64,000 nucleotides of DNA from Oscillospiraceae bacterium (GCA_020025535.1 JAHHRY010000003.1:1-64000); one strand, 5' to 3'; positions 48,902-58,088 are shown, counted from the stretch's first letter. The notes: a model not told the origin generated them from the sequence alone. Translations and numbers: made by a program.

Positions 48902-49588
48902 ATGAAACGTAGTGAAATCAACAAAGCTCTGAAGGAACTGGAAGCCATGTGCGGGAAGTACTGCTGCTACCTGCCGCCTTTTTGTCATTTTACGCCTCAG
49001 CAGTGGCAGGAAATCGGTCACGAATACGACGAAGTCCGTGACTGTATGCTGGGCTGGGACATTACGGATTATGGCTTGGGGAATTTTGATAAATTCGGTT
49101 TTTCTCTGATTACCCTGCGAAACGGCAGCCATACCATGCCGGATAAATATCCCAAAGTCTATGCGGAAAAACTGCTTTATCTGAAAGAGGGGCAGTATGC
49201 ACCCAATCATTTCCATTGGTACAAGACTGAGGACATTATCAACCGCGGCGGCGGAAATGTTCTGATCAAAGTCTATAACAGTCTGCCGAACGAAGAGATC
49301 GACTACGAATCCGACGTGACCATCCACTCTGACGGCCGCACTTATACGGTACCTGCCGGTGCGGTCATTCGGCTGACACCGGGCGAGAGCCTGCACGTGC
49401 GGCAGTATATGTACCATGATTTTTCCGTAGAAGAAGGAACGGGTGCTGTTCTGCTTGGAGAAGTCAGTCAGTGCAATGATGACAATACGGATAACCGGTT
49501 TAATCCGCCCGTTGGCCGCTTCCCGAAAATTGAAGAGGACGAGCCGCCTTATCGGCTGCTGTGCAACGAATACCCCGCAGCAAAATAA
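48902..49588 (+). CDS. D-lyxose/D-mannose isomerase
   Basis: A 228-aa cupin enzyme resembling YdaE-type D-lyxose isomerases, interconverting D-lyxose and D-xylulose or D-mannose and D-fructose. NHFHWYKTEDIINRGGGN carries the two metal His and a Glu; a third His lies in LHVRQYMYHDF. It precedes a fructokinase gene, so mannose to fructose to fructose 6-phosphate is a likely route. Weak ribosome site GAAAGG. Confidence 0.9.
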   Translation: MKRSEINKALKELEAMCGKYCCYLPPFCHFTPQQWQEIGHEYDEVRDCMLGWDITDYGLGNFDKFGFSLITLRNGSHTMPDKYPKVYAEKLLYLKEGQYAPNHFHWYKTEDIINRGGGNVLIKVYNSLPNEEIDYESDVTIHSDGRTYTVPAGAVIRLTPGESLHVRQYMYHDFSVEEGTGAVLLGEVSQCNDDNTDNRFNPPVGRFPKIEEDEPPYRLLCNEYPAAK

Positions 49589-49599
49589 AAGGTGCAGAT

Positions 49600-50610
49600 A
49601 TGTTGGATGTAGTTGCCTTGGGCGAATTGCTCATTGATTTTACCTGTGTAAGCACGGATCCGGATGGGTATCCCACTATGGTGGCCCATCCCGGTGGGGC
49701 ACCGGCTAATTTCTTGGCGGCACTGAGTAAATTTGGTGCAAAAACGGCGCTGCTTGGAAAAGTGGGAGCGGATGCATTCGGCAAGATGCTGATTTCTACT
49801 CTGCATCATGCGGGAATTGAAACCAGGGGGCTCATTACTGCGGACGATGTTTTTACGACATTGGCGTTTGTAACTCTGGATGAAACGGGAAACAGAGCGT
49901 TTTCCTTCTCACGGAAACCGGGTGCGGATACCTGCATTGCCTATGAAGAGCTGAACCTGCGCATGATCGAAGAGGCCAGAGTGTTTCATTTCGGAACGCT
50001 GTCGCTTACGGATGAGCCTGCCCGCACGGCGACTTATCGGGCTGTGGACTATGCCAAAAGTCACGGAAAGCTGATTACCTATGATCCCAACCTGAGGAAG
50101 CCCCTCTGGAAAGACCTGAATACGGCCAAAGAACAGATGCTCTGGGGACTGACCAGGGCGGATGTGGTAAAAATCAGTGATGAAGAAGTGACGTTTTTGT
50201 TCGGCCTGGGAGCGGAAGAGGGAGCAGACTATATTCTGAAGCATTTCGGTGTAAAGCTGGTGTTTGTAACCTGCGGTGCTGCCGGCTGCTATTTTAAGAA
50301 CGCCGCTGCCTCCGGTATGGTGCCGGGTCTTGACAATATCAGGGCAACCGACACAACGGGAGCCGGGGATATTTTCGGAGGCAGTGCGGTTTGGAAACTG
50401 CTGCAGACAGGAAAATCTCCCGAACGGCTGTCAGAGGAAGAACTGAGGGAGATTGTGACTTTTGCCTGTACCAGTGCAGGCCTGTCTGTCACAAAGCCCG
50501 GTGGTATTTCCAGCGTCCCGGAATACGCACAGGTGACAGAACGCATGGAAGCGGAGCGAAATGTACAGAATCCGCTATCCGGGAAGGAAAATGTTTCTGA
50601 GGATTTCTGA
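49600..50610 (+). CDS. PfkB-family fructokinase
   Basis: A 336-aa sugar kinase. It has the PfkB motifs GGAPANFLAALSKFG (about 28-42) and DTTGAGDIFGG (about 262-272, the catalytic Asp). AAAGGTG about 8 nt upstream of ATG 49600 sets the start; the preceding 39-nt frame is within the isomerase gene. Likely phosphorylates fructose made by the isomerase. Confidence 0.9.
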   Translation: MLDVVALGELLIDFTCVSTDPDGYPTMVAHPGGAPANFLAALSKFGAKTALLGKVGADAFGKMLISTLHHAGIETRGLITADDVFTTLAFVTLDETGNRAFSFSRKPGADTCIAYEELNLRMIEEARVFHFGTLSLTDEPARTATYRAVDYAKSHGKLITYDPNLRKPLWKDLNTAKEQMLWGLTRADVVKISDEEVTFLFGLGAEEGADYILKHFGVKLVFVTCGAAGCYFKNAAASGMVPGLDNIRATDTTGAGDIFGGSAVWKLLQTGKSPERLSEEELREIVTFACTSAGLSVTKPGGISSVPEYAQVTERMEAERNVQNPLSGKENVSEDF

Positions 50611-50625
50611 CATCGGGGGAAAAGT

Positions 50626-51303
50626 ATGAAATTGCAGGGCAGAAAATTTGTTGCCTCTTACAGCGGCGGGAAAGACAGTGTGCTGGCGCTTTACCGGGCA
50701 ATCCGGTCGGGAATGGAGCCGGCTTGCCTCATTATTACCTATAACACGCAGATGGGACGGTCCTGGTTTCACGGAATACCGGAGGAGCTTTTGCAGGAGG
50801 TGTCGGCATCCCTGCATATTCCCGTGCGGCTGATTCAAACCTCCGGCGAAGATTATGCCGAGCGATTTCGGGAGGAGCTTCGCAGACAGAAGGCCAATGG
50901 CGTGGAAGTCTGCGTATTCGGGGATATTGACATTGAAGAACACCTCCAATGGTGCAGCAATATCTGCCGGGAGGCGGAGATGGAAGCTTTCTTTCCACTG
51001 TGGCAGGAGCCGAGAGAACGATTGGTGCGGGAATTCATTGACGACGGTTTTACGGCCAACATCACCGTAGTGGATACGGCCAGACTGAGTGACCGGCATC
51101 TGGGAATGGTCCTGTCGGAAAAAGCTATGGCTTCCATAGCTGCAGAAGGAGCGGACGTGTGCGGAGAAAACGGGGAGTATCACAGTTTTGTTTCGGACGG
51201 GCCTTTGTTTTCCTATCCGCTCCCGTTTGAATACGGAGAGAAAGTCCTGCGAAACGGCTATGCCATTCTGCCTGTTTGCAGAAAAAGAGCGTGCGGGGAA
51301 TGA
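50626..51303 (+). CDS. Dph6-like adenine nucleotide alpha hydrolase (ATP pyrophosphatase)
   Basis: A 225-aa HUP-fold enzyme with the PP-loop SYSGGKDSVLAL at about 11-22. Similar to archaeal and eukaryotic diphthamide synthetase (Dph6). Bacteria lack diphthamide, so the substrate is unknown. GENGEYHSFVSDGPLF near the C-terminus is family-typical. Likely cotranscribed with the fructokinase (15 nt). Confidence 0.88.
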   Translation: MKLQGRKFVASYSGGKDSVLALYRAIRSGMEPACLIITYNTQMGRSWFHGIPEELLQEVSASLHIPVRLIQTSGEDYAERFREELRRQKANGVEVCVFGDIDIEEHLQWCSNICREAEMEAFFPLWQEPRERLVREFIDDGFTANITVVDTARLSDRHLGMVLSEKAMASIAAEGADVCGENGEYHSFVSDGPLFSYPLPFEYGEKVLRNGYAILPVCRKRACGE

Positions 51304-51433
51304 GGCAGGACGGATAACGGCAAACCGTGCTGTGCACCGGGAAAAAGCATTGCCATAAAATGCCGGAATCCTGCGCCTGCCCAATCAGGGATTTGTAGAT
51401 TTTCCCGTTTTTCTTTCGCTTGCTATGTTTTGA

Positions 51434-51462
51434 TTGCAAAAAATAGGGAAATATGCTACAAT
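51434..51462 (+). promoter_or_regulatory. Promoter of the 51495 gene
   Basis: TTGCAA (51434-51439), 17-nt spacer, TACAAT (51457-51462). Confidence 0.75.
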
Positions 51463-51494
51463 TCGAGTGTTATCATCATATTAGGGGGATACGA

Positions 51495-52163
51495 ATGAGT
51501 AGTTTAGCAATCAATAGAACCGGCTTGTCTTCTGCCGGAAAAGCCAATATATATTTCAGCGGCAAGAGCCTGAAGTCTGCACCCAAGAATGCTTTGCCCA
51601 AAGAGGGCGGCAAGCAGGATGAGGCACCCCAGAATCCCGGAAAGGGCGGCTGGGTGCGTACGCTGGTTATCGCTGCGATCATAGTTGCGGTAGTGGTGGC
51701 GCTGTCCATTCTTATGCAGGTCATTTTCCCTGCGCCCACCGGTGAACCCAAAACCTTTACCAGAGATGCCCTGCAGATTACGCTGACAGATAAATTCACG
51801 GAAACCCCTGCGGATGGTTATACAACCATTTATCAGTGTGAAGATTCTGCCGTGTTTGTGCTGAAAGAGAGCTTTGCAGATGTGGAGGGCGGCGAAGAGA
51901 CGACTCTGGAGCAGTATGGACAGATGCTGATTGACAAAAATGCCAAGGTGTCCGATGCCGAATTGCAGAGCGTGGAAGGCCTGACGTGTTTTGAGTATCA
52001 GTACAAGAACGACAATAACAGCAATATGTATTACTTTGTGACGGTTTATAAGACGCAGGATGCATTCTGGCTGATTCAGTTTGCAACCCCGAAGGCGGAT
52101 ACGGCAAGCTACCGTGAGACCTTCATTGAGTGGGCCAAGAGCGTTCAGTTTACCAATTCCTGA
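51495..52163 (+). CDS. Membrane-anchored protein of unknown function
   Basis: A 222-aa type II membrane protein. A basic, Ser/Lys-rich cytosolic part (1-56), one helix (about 58-79: TLVIAAIIVAVVVALSILMQ) and an outer domain of about 140 residues with alternating beta strands. GGGGGAT 9 nt upstream sets 51495. I do not recognise the family. Monocistronic. Confidence 0.72.
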   Translation: MSSLAINRTGLSSAGKANIYFSGKSLKSAPKNALPKEGGKQDEAPQNPGKGGWVRTLVIAAIIVAVVVALSILMQVIFPAPTGEPKTFTRDALQITLTDKFTETPADGYTTIYQCEDSAVFVLKESFADVEGGEETTLEQYGQMLIDKNAKVSDAELQSVEGLTCFEYQYKNDNNSNMYYFVTVYKTQDAFWLIQFATPKADTASYRETFIEWAKSVQFTNS

Positions 52164-52175
52164 TCTGAGAATATT

Positions 52176-52214
52176 AAAAAGGACACCGGATTTTGAAATC
52201 CGGTGTCCTTTTTT
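52176..52214. terminator. Bidirectional terminator
   Basis: AAAAGGACACCGGATTT pairs with AAATCCGGTGTCCTTTT, a 17-bp stem with a TG loop; it serves the genes on both sides. Confidence 0.92.
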
Positions 52215-52228
52215 GAGTGAGGTGCCTA

Positions 52229-52714
52229 TCAGCGATGGTCGTATTGCTTGACTTCTACGGATTCTTTGTCAAAATCAATGAAAATCTGATAGGCGTAGTT
52301 ATCGTCGCAGGTGTCCCAGATTTCCACAAATTTGGGAGTAACCTCAATAATGATTTCCGTGTCTTCGTGAGAATACTTGTTGTAGCTTCCCCAGAGATGC
52401 TTTTTGTACAGAGATTCAAAACGGCGGTCCGGCTCATCGACAACAAGCCCCTTGTTTTCGGCCAGACCTTCAATCTGAACGCCGCTCCAGCACAGGGCAA
52501 CATGGGGATTCTGGAAAAGCTGCTGGGTTTTGCGGAACTCTTTATCCGTCTTGAAATAGACCTTGTGGTCATAGAACAGACAGCTGACATTTCGTACCAT
52601 GACGTAATCGTTAACGGAGCTGGCCAGTGCCATGATTTTCCAGTCTCCCAGCTTTTGGAACATCAGTTCCACGGCCTGATCGAAGGTAAGGTTTTTATCT
52701 TTAGCGAAATTCAT
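52229..52714 (-). CDS. Pyridoxamine 5'-phosphate oxidase-like FMN protein
   Basis: A 161-aa protein with the split-barrel flavin fold (LASSVNDYVMVRNVSCLFYDHKVYF-type strands at about 30-55). It is probably an FMN-binding reductase. It lies 11 nt after ribU, so it shares the FMN-riboswitch transcript, consistent with use of imported flavin. Exact reaction unknown. Confidence 0.85.
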   Translation of the reverse strand: MNFAKDKNLTFDQAVELMFQKLGDWKIMALASSVNDYVMVRNVSCLFYDHKVYFKTDKEFRKTQQLFQNPHVALCWSGVQIEGLAENKGLVVDEPDRRFESLYKKHLWGSYNKYSHEDTEIIIEVTPKFVEIWDTCDDNYAYQIFIDFDKESVEVKQYDHR

Positions 52715-52725
52715 ACAGAATCCTC

Positions 52726-53328
52726 CTAATAAGAAATGAATTTTTTCAGCGGTGCACAGAGCCGTTTGTAGACAAGAAGTGTAATAAGAGAAGTCACGAC
52801 GCGGGATATCACATTAAAGGGGACAACGGAAAAAACAACCATGGTCGGGATGTCTTTGATCCAGGGGTTGACGGCGGAACAGGTAGACACGATGGCGTCC
52901 CAGTCCAATCCGTACAGATGCATATACATAGGGAAAATCATGTAGATACTGGTGATGACTGCGGCGACCACGCTGATAACTGTACCGATTGTCAGACCGA
53001 TAATGGCATTTTTTTTGGTTTTTTGGTGTTCATAATAGAGAACCGCCGGCAGGACATAGGATAGACTCAGCAGCAGATTCTGGAGTTCTCCGGTAAACAG
53101 GGAGGTACTTCCTTTGAACACCAGCTTCAGGAGAAGCTTGGTGACGATAATCTCCACTGCACCCAGCGGACCCAGGAGAAAACCGCCGATCAGTTCCGGC
53201 AGAGCGGAAAAGTCAAATTCCGCAAAAGGGGAGATGACAGGTACCGAGAAACTGAAATACATCAGCACGAAAGCGATGGTACCCATCATGGCTGCTATCG
53301 TCATACGACGAACTCGATTTTTTTGCAT
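52726..53328 (-). CDS. ribU: ECF transporter S component RibU (riboflavin)
   Basis: A 200-aa membrane protein with six helices, the S-subunit of an ECF vitamin transporter. The FMN riboswitch in its leader makes riboflavin the clear substrate. It begins MQKNRVRRMTIAAMMGTIAF; PELIGGFLLGPLGAVEI is typical of S components. GAGGTGA upstream. Confidence 0.92.
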   Translation of the reverse strand: MQKNRVRRMTIAAMMGTIAFVLMYFSFSVPVISPFAEFDFSALPELIGGFLLGPLGAVEIIVTKLLLKLVFKGSTSLFTGELQNLLLSLSYVLPAVLYYEHQKTKKNAIIGLTIGTVISVVAAVITSIYMIFPMYMHLYGLDWDAIVSTCSAVNPWIKDIPTMVVFSVVPFNVISRVVTSLITLLVYKRLCAPLKKFISY

Positions 53329-53346
53329 TTTCTGTCACCTCTATAA

Positions 53347-53388
53347 AAAATTCCCGAAGCCAAACGAACATTAGCTTCGGGAATTTCT
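53347..53388 (-). terminator. FMN-riboswitch expression-platform terminator
   Basis: On the minus strand, AAATTCCCGAAGC pairs with GCTTCGGGAATTT (13-bp core) then TTTTT, just before the ribU start. Confidence 0.88.
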
Positions 53389-53475
53389 GTAGATGCAGGA
53401 AAAACGCAGGAACTTATGCCAGTTCCTGCCGGGATTACGGAACACCGCAGCCCATGCAATCTTAGAAAATCAAAG

Positions 53476-53588
53476 CCTTTTCTCATCCGGACTCTACCGT
53501 CGGTTCTGGAATTACACCAGATCGGCCTCCCAAAAAGGAAGGTTCATGGACTATACCATCGGTCGGGAATTACACCCTGCCCCAAAGA
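53476..53588 (-). ncRNA. FMN riboswitch
   Basis: On the minus strand the RFN blocks GGGGCAGGGTG, ATTCCCGACC, GGTATAGTCCATGA, GGTGTAATTCCAGAACCG and GGTAGAGTCCGGATG appear in the right order. With FMN the terminator (53347-53388) forms and ribU is switched off. Confidence 0.95.
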
Positions 53589-53615
53589 CTATTCGATATG
53601 AACTTCAACGCCCAC

Positions 53616-53644
53616 AGTATAATACTTTTTTGCCGCTGCGTCAA
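53616..53644 (-). promoter_or_regulatory. Promoter of the FMN-riboswitch transcript
   Basis: On the minus strand TTGACG (53644-53639), 17-nt spacer, TATACT (53621-53616). Confidence 0.8.
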
Positions 53645-53763
53645 TAGCAATTTGACAGATGATTGCCGTTGCAGGCAGGGTGCCGCAAAAGGGCAGAATC
53701 CTGCAATCTGACGGACACTGAAAAAATGGAGGGAAGCTACAATATAGAAACAAAAAGTTTTAG

Positions 53764-53792
53764 TTGCACTATTTTGTGCTTTATGTTACAAT
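53764..53792 (+). promoter_or_regulatory. Promoter of the purine-riboswitch transcript
   Basis: TTGCAC (53764-53769), 17-nt spacer, TACAAT (53787-53792). Confidence 0.8.
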
Positions 53793-53817
53793 AAATAAGT
53801 TGTAAAAAGTTTATATA

Positions 53818-53880
53818 TGGGTATATGCTCATGATATGGTTGAGCGTTTCTACCAACTGCCGTAAATGGTTGACTACCGA
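53818..53880 (+). ncRNA. Purine riboswitch (guanine type)
   Basis: The core ATGATATGG, GTTTCTACC, CCGTAAAT and GACTAC matches the purine class. P2 is GCTCA/TGAGC and P3 CCAAC/GGTTG. The residue read as position 74 in GACTA is C, which favours guanine or hypoxanthine. The following GTAGTCA can pair with TGACTAC of the aptamer, and CGACT with AGTCG before TTTATTTTTTT, so a switch exists; direction cannot be told by eye. Confidence 0.9.
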
Positions 53881-53929
53881 CTAAAAAACTGTAGTCAGTC
53901 GTTTATTTTTTTGTGCTTTGGAGGTTTTT

Positions 53930-55300
53930 ATGAATTACGACGTAATCATTATCGGCGCCGGTCCCGGCGGTATTTTTTCCGCCTATGAGCTTACGCGGTT
54001 AAGACCTGAATTGAAAATAGCGGTTTATGAAACCGGACATTGTCTGAGTCAGCGTCGCTGCCCGATTGACGGCGAAAAAATCAAGAGCTGTATCGGCTGC
54101 AAAAGCTGCTCCATTATGAGCGGTTTTGGCGGTGCAGGCGCATTCTCTGATGGAAAATACAATATCACCAATGACTTTGGCGGTACGCTGTATAAATACA
54201 TCGGCAAAAAGCGCGCGCTTGAACTGATGCGTTATGTGGATGAAATCAATATGCGTTACGGCGGAGAGGGAACGAAGCTGTATTCCACCACCGGTACGAA
54301 GTTCAAGAAGGTCTGTATGCAAAATGATCTGCACCTTCTGGACGCTTCCGTCCGCCATCTGGGCACGGACATCAACTACGTTGTTCTGGAGAACCTGTAC
54401 GAGGACCTGAAGCAGAAAGTGGAGTTCTTCTTTGATACGCCTGTAGAATCCGTAGACTGCATAGAGGGCGGCTATCAGATCAACTCCAGGAAGGGCAGCG
54501 TTACCTGTAAAGAATGCGTTATTTCTGTAGGCCGCAGCGGCAGTAAGTGGATGGAGCAGGTCTGTAAGGATCTGGATATCAAAACCAATTCCAACCGTGT
54601 GGACATCGGTGTTCGCGTGGAACTGCCTGCTGAGGTGTTCTCCCATCTGACAGATGAGCTGTACGAAAGCAAGATCGTTTACCGTACCCAGAAGTACGGC
54701 GACTTGGTGCGTACTTTCTGTATGAATCCCAAGGGTGCAGTGGTAAACGAGAATACCAATGGTATTGTCACGGTAAACGGTCACAGCTATGAGGATCCCG
54801 CCAAGCAGACGAACAATACCAATTTTGCGCTGCTGGTAGCCAAGCATTTCTCTGAGCCGTTCAAGGATTCCAACGGTTATGGTGAAAGCATCGCCCGTCT
54901 GAGCAATATGCTGGGCGGCGGCGTGATCGTCCAGCGTTTCGGCGATTTGATCCGGGGACACAGGAGCACCCAGAGCCGAATCGATGAGTCTTTTGTTACA
55001 CCGACCTTGAATGCAACGCCCGGTGATTTGAGCCTGGTGCTGCCCAAGCGCCTGCTGGATGGCATTATCGAAATGATCTATGCTCTGGATAAGATTGCCC
55101 CCGGTACGGCCAACGACGATACCCTGCTCTATGGTGTGGAAGTCAAGTTCTACAATATGGAAGTAGAGGTGGACGAGAAGCTGGAGACTTACCATAAGGG
55201 CCTTTACATCATCGGTGACGGTAGCGGTATTACGCACTCCCTGTCCCATGCTTCTGCCAGCGGTATTTTTGTTGCGAGAAACATTGCCGAAACCCTGTAA
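53930..55300 (+). CDS. FAD-dependent oxidoreductase, COG2509-like
   Basis: A 456-aa flavoprotein. The dinucleotide fold is at IIGAGPGGIFSAYEL. Near 35-75 Cys groups (RRCPID, SCIGCKSCSIMSGFGGAG) and AFSDGKYN mark the COG2509 FAD-dehydrogenase family; GDGSGITHSLSHASASGI is the C-terminal signature. GGAGG 6 nt upstream fixes the start. A purine riboswitch controls it, so a link to purine or NAD metabolism is expected but not defined. Confidence 0.88.
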   Translation: MNYDVIIIGAGPGGIFSAYELTRLRPELKIAVYETGHCLSQRRCPIDGEKIKSCIGCKSCSIMSGFGGAGAFSDGKYNITNDFGGTLYKYIGKKRALELMRYVDEINMRYGGEGTKLYSTTGTKFKKVCMQNDLHLLDASVRHLGTDINYVVLENLYEDLKQKVEFFFDTPVESVDCIEGGYQINSRKGSVTCKECVISVGRSGSKWMEQVCKDLDIKTNSNRVDIGVRVELPAEVFSHLTDELYESKIVYRTQKYGDLVRTFCMNPKGAVVNENTNGIVTVNGHSYEDPAKQTNNTNFALLVAKHFSEPFKDSNGYGESIARLSNMLGGGVIVQRFGDLIRGHRSTQSRIDESFVTPTLNATPGDLSLVLPKRLLDGIIEMIYALDKIAPGTANDDTLLYGVEVKFYNMEVEVDEKLETYHKGLYIIGDGSGITHSLSHASASGIFVARNIAETL

Positions 55301-55327
55301 ACAGTGGTATTTTCCTTTCATAAACAG

Positions 55328-55370
55328 CCCCTCCACGAGAAATTCGTTTCTTGTGGAGGGCGTTTTTTAT
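55328..55370 (+). terminator. Terminator after the FAD dehydrogenase
   Basis: CCCTCCACGAGAAA pairs with TTTCTTGTGGAGGG (one G-U pair), then CGTTTTTT. Confidence 0.88.
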
Positions 55371-55409
55371 GCAAATTATGTAAACTTTATATTTTGTTCC
55401 CAATACCCC

Positions 55410-55437
55410 TTGACTTTTTTTCAGAATGGGATATAGT
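55410..55437 (+). promoter_or_regulatory. clpB promoter
   Basis: TTGACT (55410-55415), 16-nt spacer, TATAGT (55432-55437). Confidence 0.8.
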
Positions 55438-55450
55438 GTAGACAAAAGGA

Positions 55451-55477
55451 TTAGCACTCTAACGACTAGAGTGCTAA
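55451..55477. promoter_or_regulatory. CIRCE element of clpB
   Basis: TTAGCACTC, 9 nt, GAGTGCTAA: the HrcA operator, just downstream of the -10 box. Confidence 0.95.
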
Positions 55478-55496
55478 AACATGAAGGAGTGTTTTT

Positions 55497-58088
55497 ATGA
55501 ACTTCAATCATTATACCCAGAAGTCTCTGGAAGCAGTCCAGAGCGCTCAGAATATCGCACGGTCCTATAATCACCAGCAGATGGAGCAGGTGCATTTGCT
55601 CCTGGCTCTGCTGCAGCAGGACGGAGGTCTGATCCCTCAGCTGCTGCAGAAGATGGATGTTACCGTGGAGAGTCTGGAAGCTGCTGCGACAGCACAGCTG
55701 CGGAAGATTCCCTCTGTCACCGGCAGCCGGGAGGCGGACAAATTCTATATCACGGCTGACGTGGATGCGGCATTCAATGCGGCCGAGAAACAGGCCGATG
55801 CGATGAAGGACGAATATGTTTCGGTAGAGCATCTGTTCCTCGGCTTGCTGGATACGGCAGCCGGGGATGTAAAGGAACTGCTGAAGACCTATCGCATTAC
55901 CAAAGAAAACTGCCTGAAAGCATTGCAGAGTGTCCGGGGCAATCAGCGGGTGACTACCGATAATCCGGAAGGCACTTATGATGCGCTGGAAAAGTATGGT
56001 ACGGATTTGGTCAAGCGTGCAAGGGAACAAAAGATGGACCCGGTTATAGGCCGTGACGAGGAAATCCGAAATGTAATTCGGATTCTGTCCCGTAAGACGA
56101 AGAATAACCCTGTTCTGATCGGCGAACCCGGTGTTGGCAAGACGGCAATTGCCGAGGGACTGGCACAGCGGATTGTCCGCAAGGATGTGCCCAAGGGCCT
56201 GCAGGATAAGACAATCTTCTCGCTTGATATGGGTGCACTGGTAGCAGGTGCAAAGTACCGTGGCGAATTTGAGGAGCGTCTGAAGGCGGTGCTCAATGAG
56301 GTGCGTCAGTCCAACGGTCAGATCATTCTGTTCATTGATGAGCTGCACACCATTGTGGGAGCCGGCAAAACCGACGGCGCTATGGATGCAGGCAATCTTC
56401 TGAAACCTATGCTGGCAAGAGGTGAGCTGCACTGTATTGGTGCCACCACTCTGAATGAGTATCGCCAGTATATTGAAAAGGACCCTGCTCTGGAGCGCCG
56501 GTTCCAGCCGGTGCAGGTAGACGAGCCTACGGTGGAAGATACAATTGCCATACTTCGTGGCCTGAAAGAGCGCTATGAAGTGTTCCATGGCGTAAAAATT
56601 GCGGACTCCGCCATAATCGCCGCCGCAACGCTGTCGCACCGTTATATCACCGACCGGTTCCTGCCGGATAAGGCAATCGACCTGGTGGATGAAGCCTGTG
56701 CCCAGATCCGTACGGAGATGGATTCCATGCCTACGGAGCTGGATGCGGTCTCCCGCAGGATCATTCAGCTGGAAATCGAAGAAGCTGCGTTGAAGAAGGA
56801 AGAGGATGCGCTTTCCAAGACCAGACTTGCAGAGCTTCGCAAGGAACTGGCAGAGGAGAGAGATACCTTTAATTCCATGAAGGCCAAGTGGGACAACGAA
56901 AAGAATGCCATTGGCCGAGTCCAGCAGCTGCGGGAAGAAATCGAAGACCTCAGCCGTCAGATTGAAGCCGCCGAGCAGCGCTATGACCTGGAAAAGGCTG
57001 CGGAACTGAAATACGGCCGTCTGCCGGAAGCTCAGCGCCGCCTGGCAGAGGAAGAGCGCAGAGCGCAGGATGCCAAGCAGAACAATATTCTTCGTGACCG
57101 TGTTACCGATGAAGAAATTGCCCGAATCGTAGAACGCTGGACGGGCATTCCGGTATCCCGGCTGGTGCAGGGAGAGCGGGAGAAGCTGCTGCATCTGGAC
57201 GAAACCCTGCACAAGCGGGTGGTGGGACAGGATGAAGCGGTTCAGGCTGTGACGGAAGCAATTCAGAGAAGCCGTGCCGGCATTCAGGACCCCAACCGTC
57301 CCATCGGTTCGTTCCTGTTCCTTGGTCCGACCGGTGTCGGTAAGACAGAGCTGGCAAAATCGCTTGCTCAGGCGCTGTTTGACGACGAGAACAATCTGGT
57401 AAGAATTGATATGTCCGAATATATGGAGAAATACTCCGTCTCCCGTCTGATCGGAGCGCCTCCGGGATATGTGGGATACGAAGAAGGCGGTCAGCTGACA
57501 GAAGCCGTCCGCAGAAAGCCCTATTCCGTGGTGCTGTTTGATGAGGTGGAGAAGGCCCATCCGGATGTATTCAACGTGCTGCTGCAGGTCCTGGATGACG
57601 GCAGAATCACGGATTCTCAGGGCAGAACCGTGGATTTTAAGAATACCATCATCATTCTGACCTCCAACCTTGGCTCCGAATATCTGCTGTCGGGCATCAA
57701 TGCCGACGGTTCTATCGAGGAAAGCGCAAGGGCACAGGTGGAGAATCTGCTGCGCCGTTCCTTCCGTCCCGAGTTCCTGAACCGTCTGGATGAAATTGTG
57801 TTCTATAAGCCCCTCAGCCGGGAAAATGTGACGGCCATCATTGACCTGCAGATTGCAAAGCTCAACAGCCGTCTGGCTGAACAGCAGATTTCCTGCGTGC
57901 TGACAGATGCGGCCAAGACTGCAATTGTGGACGCTTCCTACGATCCGCAGTACGGCGCAAGACCTCTCCGCCGCTATGTGCAGCATACCGTGGAGACAAT
58001 GCTCAGCAAAAAGCTTTTGCGGGGCGAGATTCTCCCGGGTCAGACTGTAACGGTAGATGCCGCAGACGGCGAACTGCTGATGCGATAA
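55497..58088 (+). CDS. clpB: Disaggregase ClpB
   Basis: An 863-aa two-ring AAA+ chaperone that resolves aggregates with DnaK. The N domain is at 1-150. NBD1 Walker A GEPGVGKT is at about 205-212, the M-domain coiled coil at about 400-530 and NBD2 GPTGVGKT at about 608-615. All segments are of usual length. Controlled by CIRCE (HrcA). GAAGGAG 8 nt upstream of ATG. Confidence 0.97.
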   Translation: MNFNHYTQKSLEAVQSAQNIARSYNHQQMEQVHLLLALLQQDGGLIPQLLQKMDVTVESLEAAATAQLRKIPSVTGSREADKFYITADVDAAFNAAEKQADAMKDEYVSVEHLFLGLLDTAAGDVKELLKTYRITKENCLKALQSVRGNQRVTTDNPEGTYDALEKYGTDLVKRAREQKMDPVIGRDEEIRNVIRILSRKTKNNPVLIGEPGVGKTAIAEGLAQRIVRKDVPKGLQDKTIFSLDMGALVAGAKYRGEFEERLKAVLNEVRQSNGQIILFIDELHTIVGAGKTDGAMDAGNLLKPMLARGELHCIGATTLNEYRQYIEKDPALERRFQPVQVDEPTVEDTIAILRGLKERYEVFHGVKIADSAIIAAATLSHRYITDRFLPDKAIDLVDEACAQIRTEMDSMPTELDAVSRRIIQLEIEEAALKKEEDALSKTRLAELRKELAEERDTFNSMKAKWDNEKNAIGRVQQLREEIEDLSRQIEAAEQRYDLEKAAELKYGRLPEAQRRLAEEERRAQDAKQNNILRDRVTDEEIARIVERWTGIPVSRLVQGEREKLLHLDETLHKRVVGQDEAVQAVTEAIQRSRAGIQDPNRPIGSFLFLGPTGVGKTELAKSLAQALFDDENNLVRIDMSEYMEKYSVSRLIGAPPGYVGYEEGGQLTEAVRRKPYSVVLFDEVEKAHPDVFNVLLQVLDDGRITDSQGRTVDFKNTIIILTSNLGSEYLLSGINADGSIEESARAQVENLLRRSFRPEFLNRLDEIVFYKPLSRENVTAIIDLQIAKLNSRLAEQQISCVLTDAAKTAIVDASYDPQYGARPLRRYVQHTVETMLSKKLLRGEILPGQTVTVDAADGELLMR

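Noticed and set aside
53999..55336. A 445-codon minus-strand frame
   Set aside because: Antisense of the FAD dehydrogenase.
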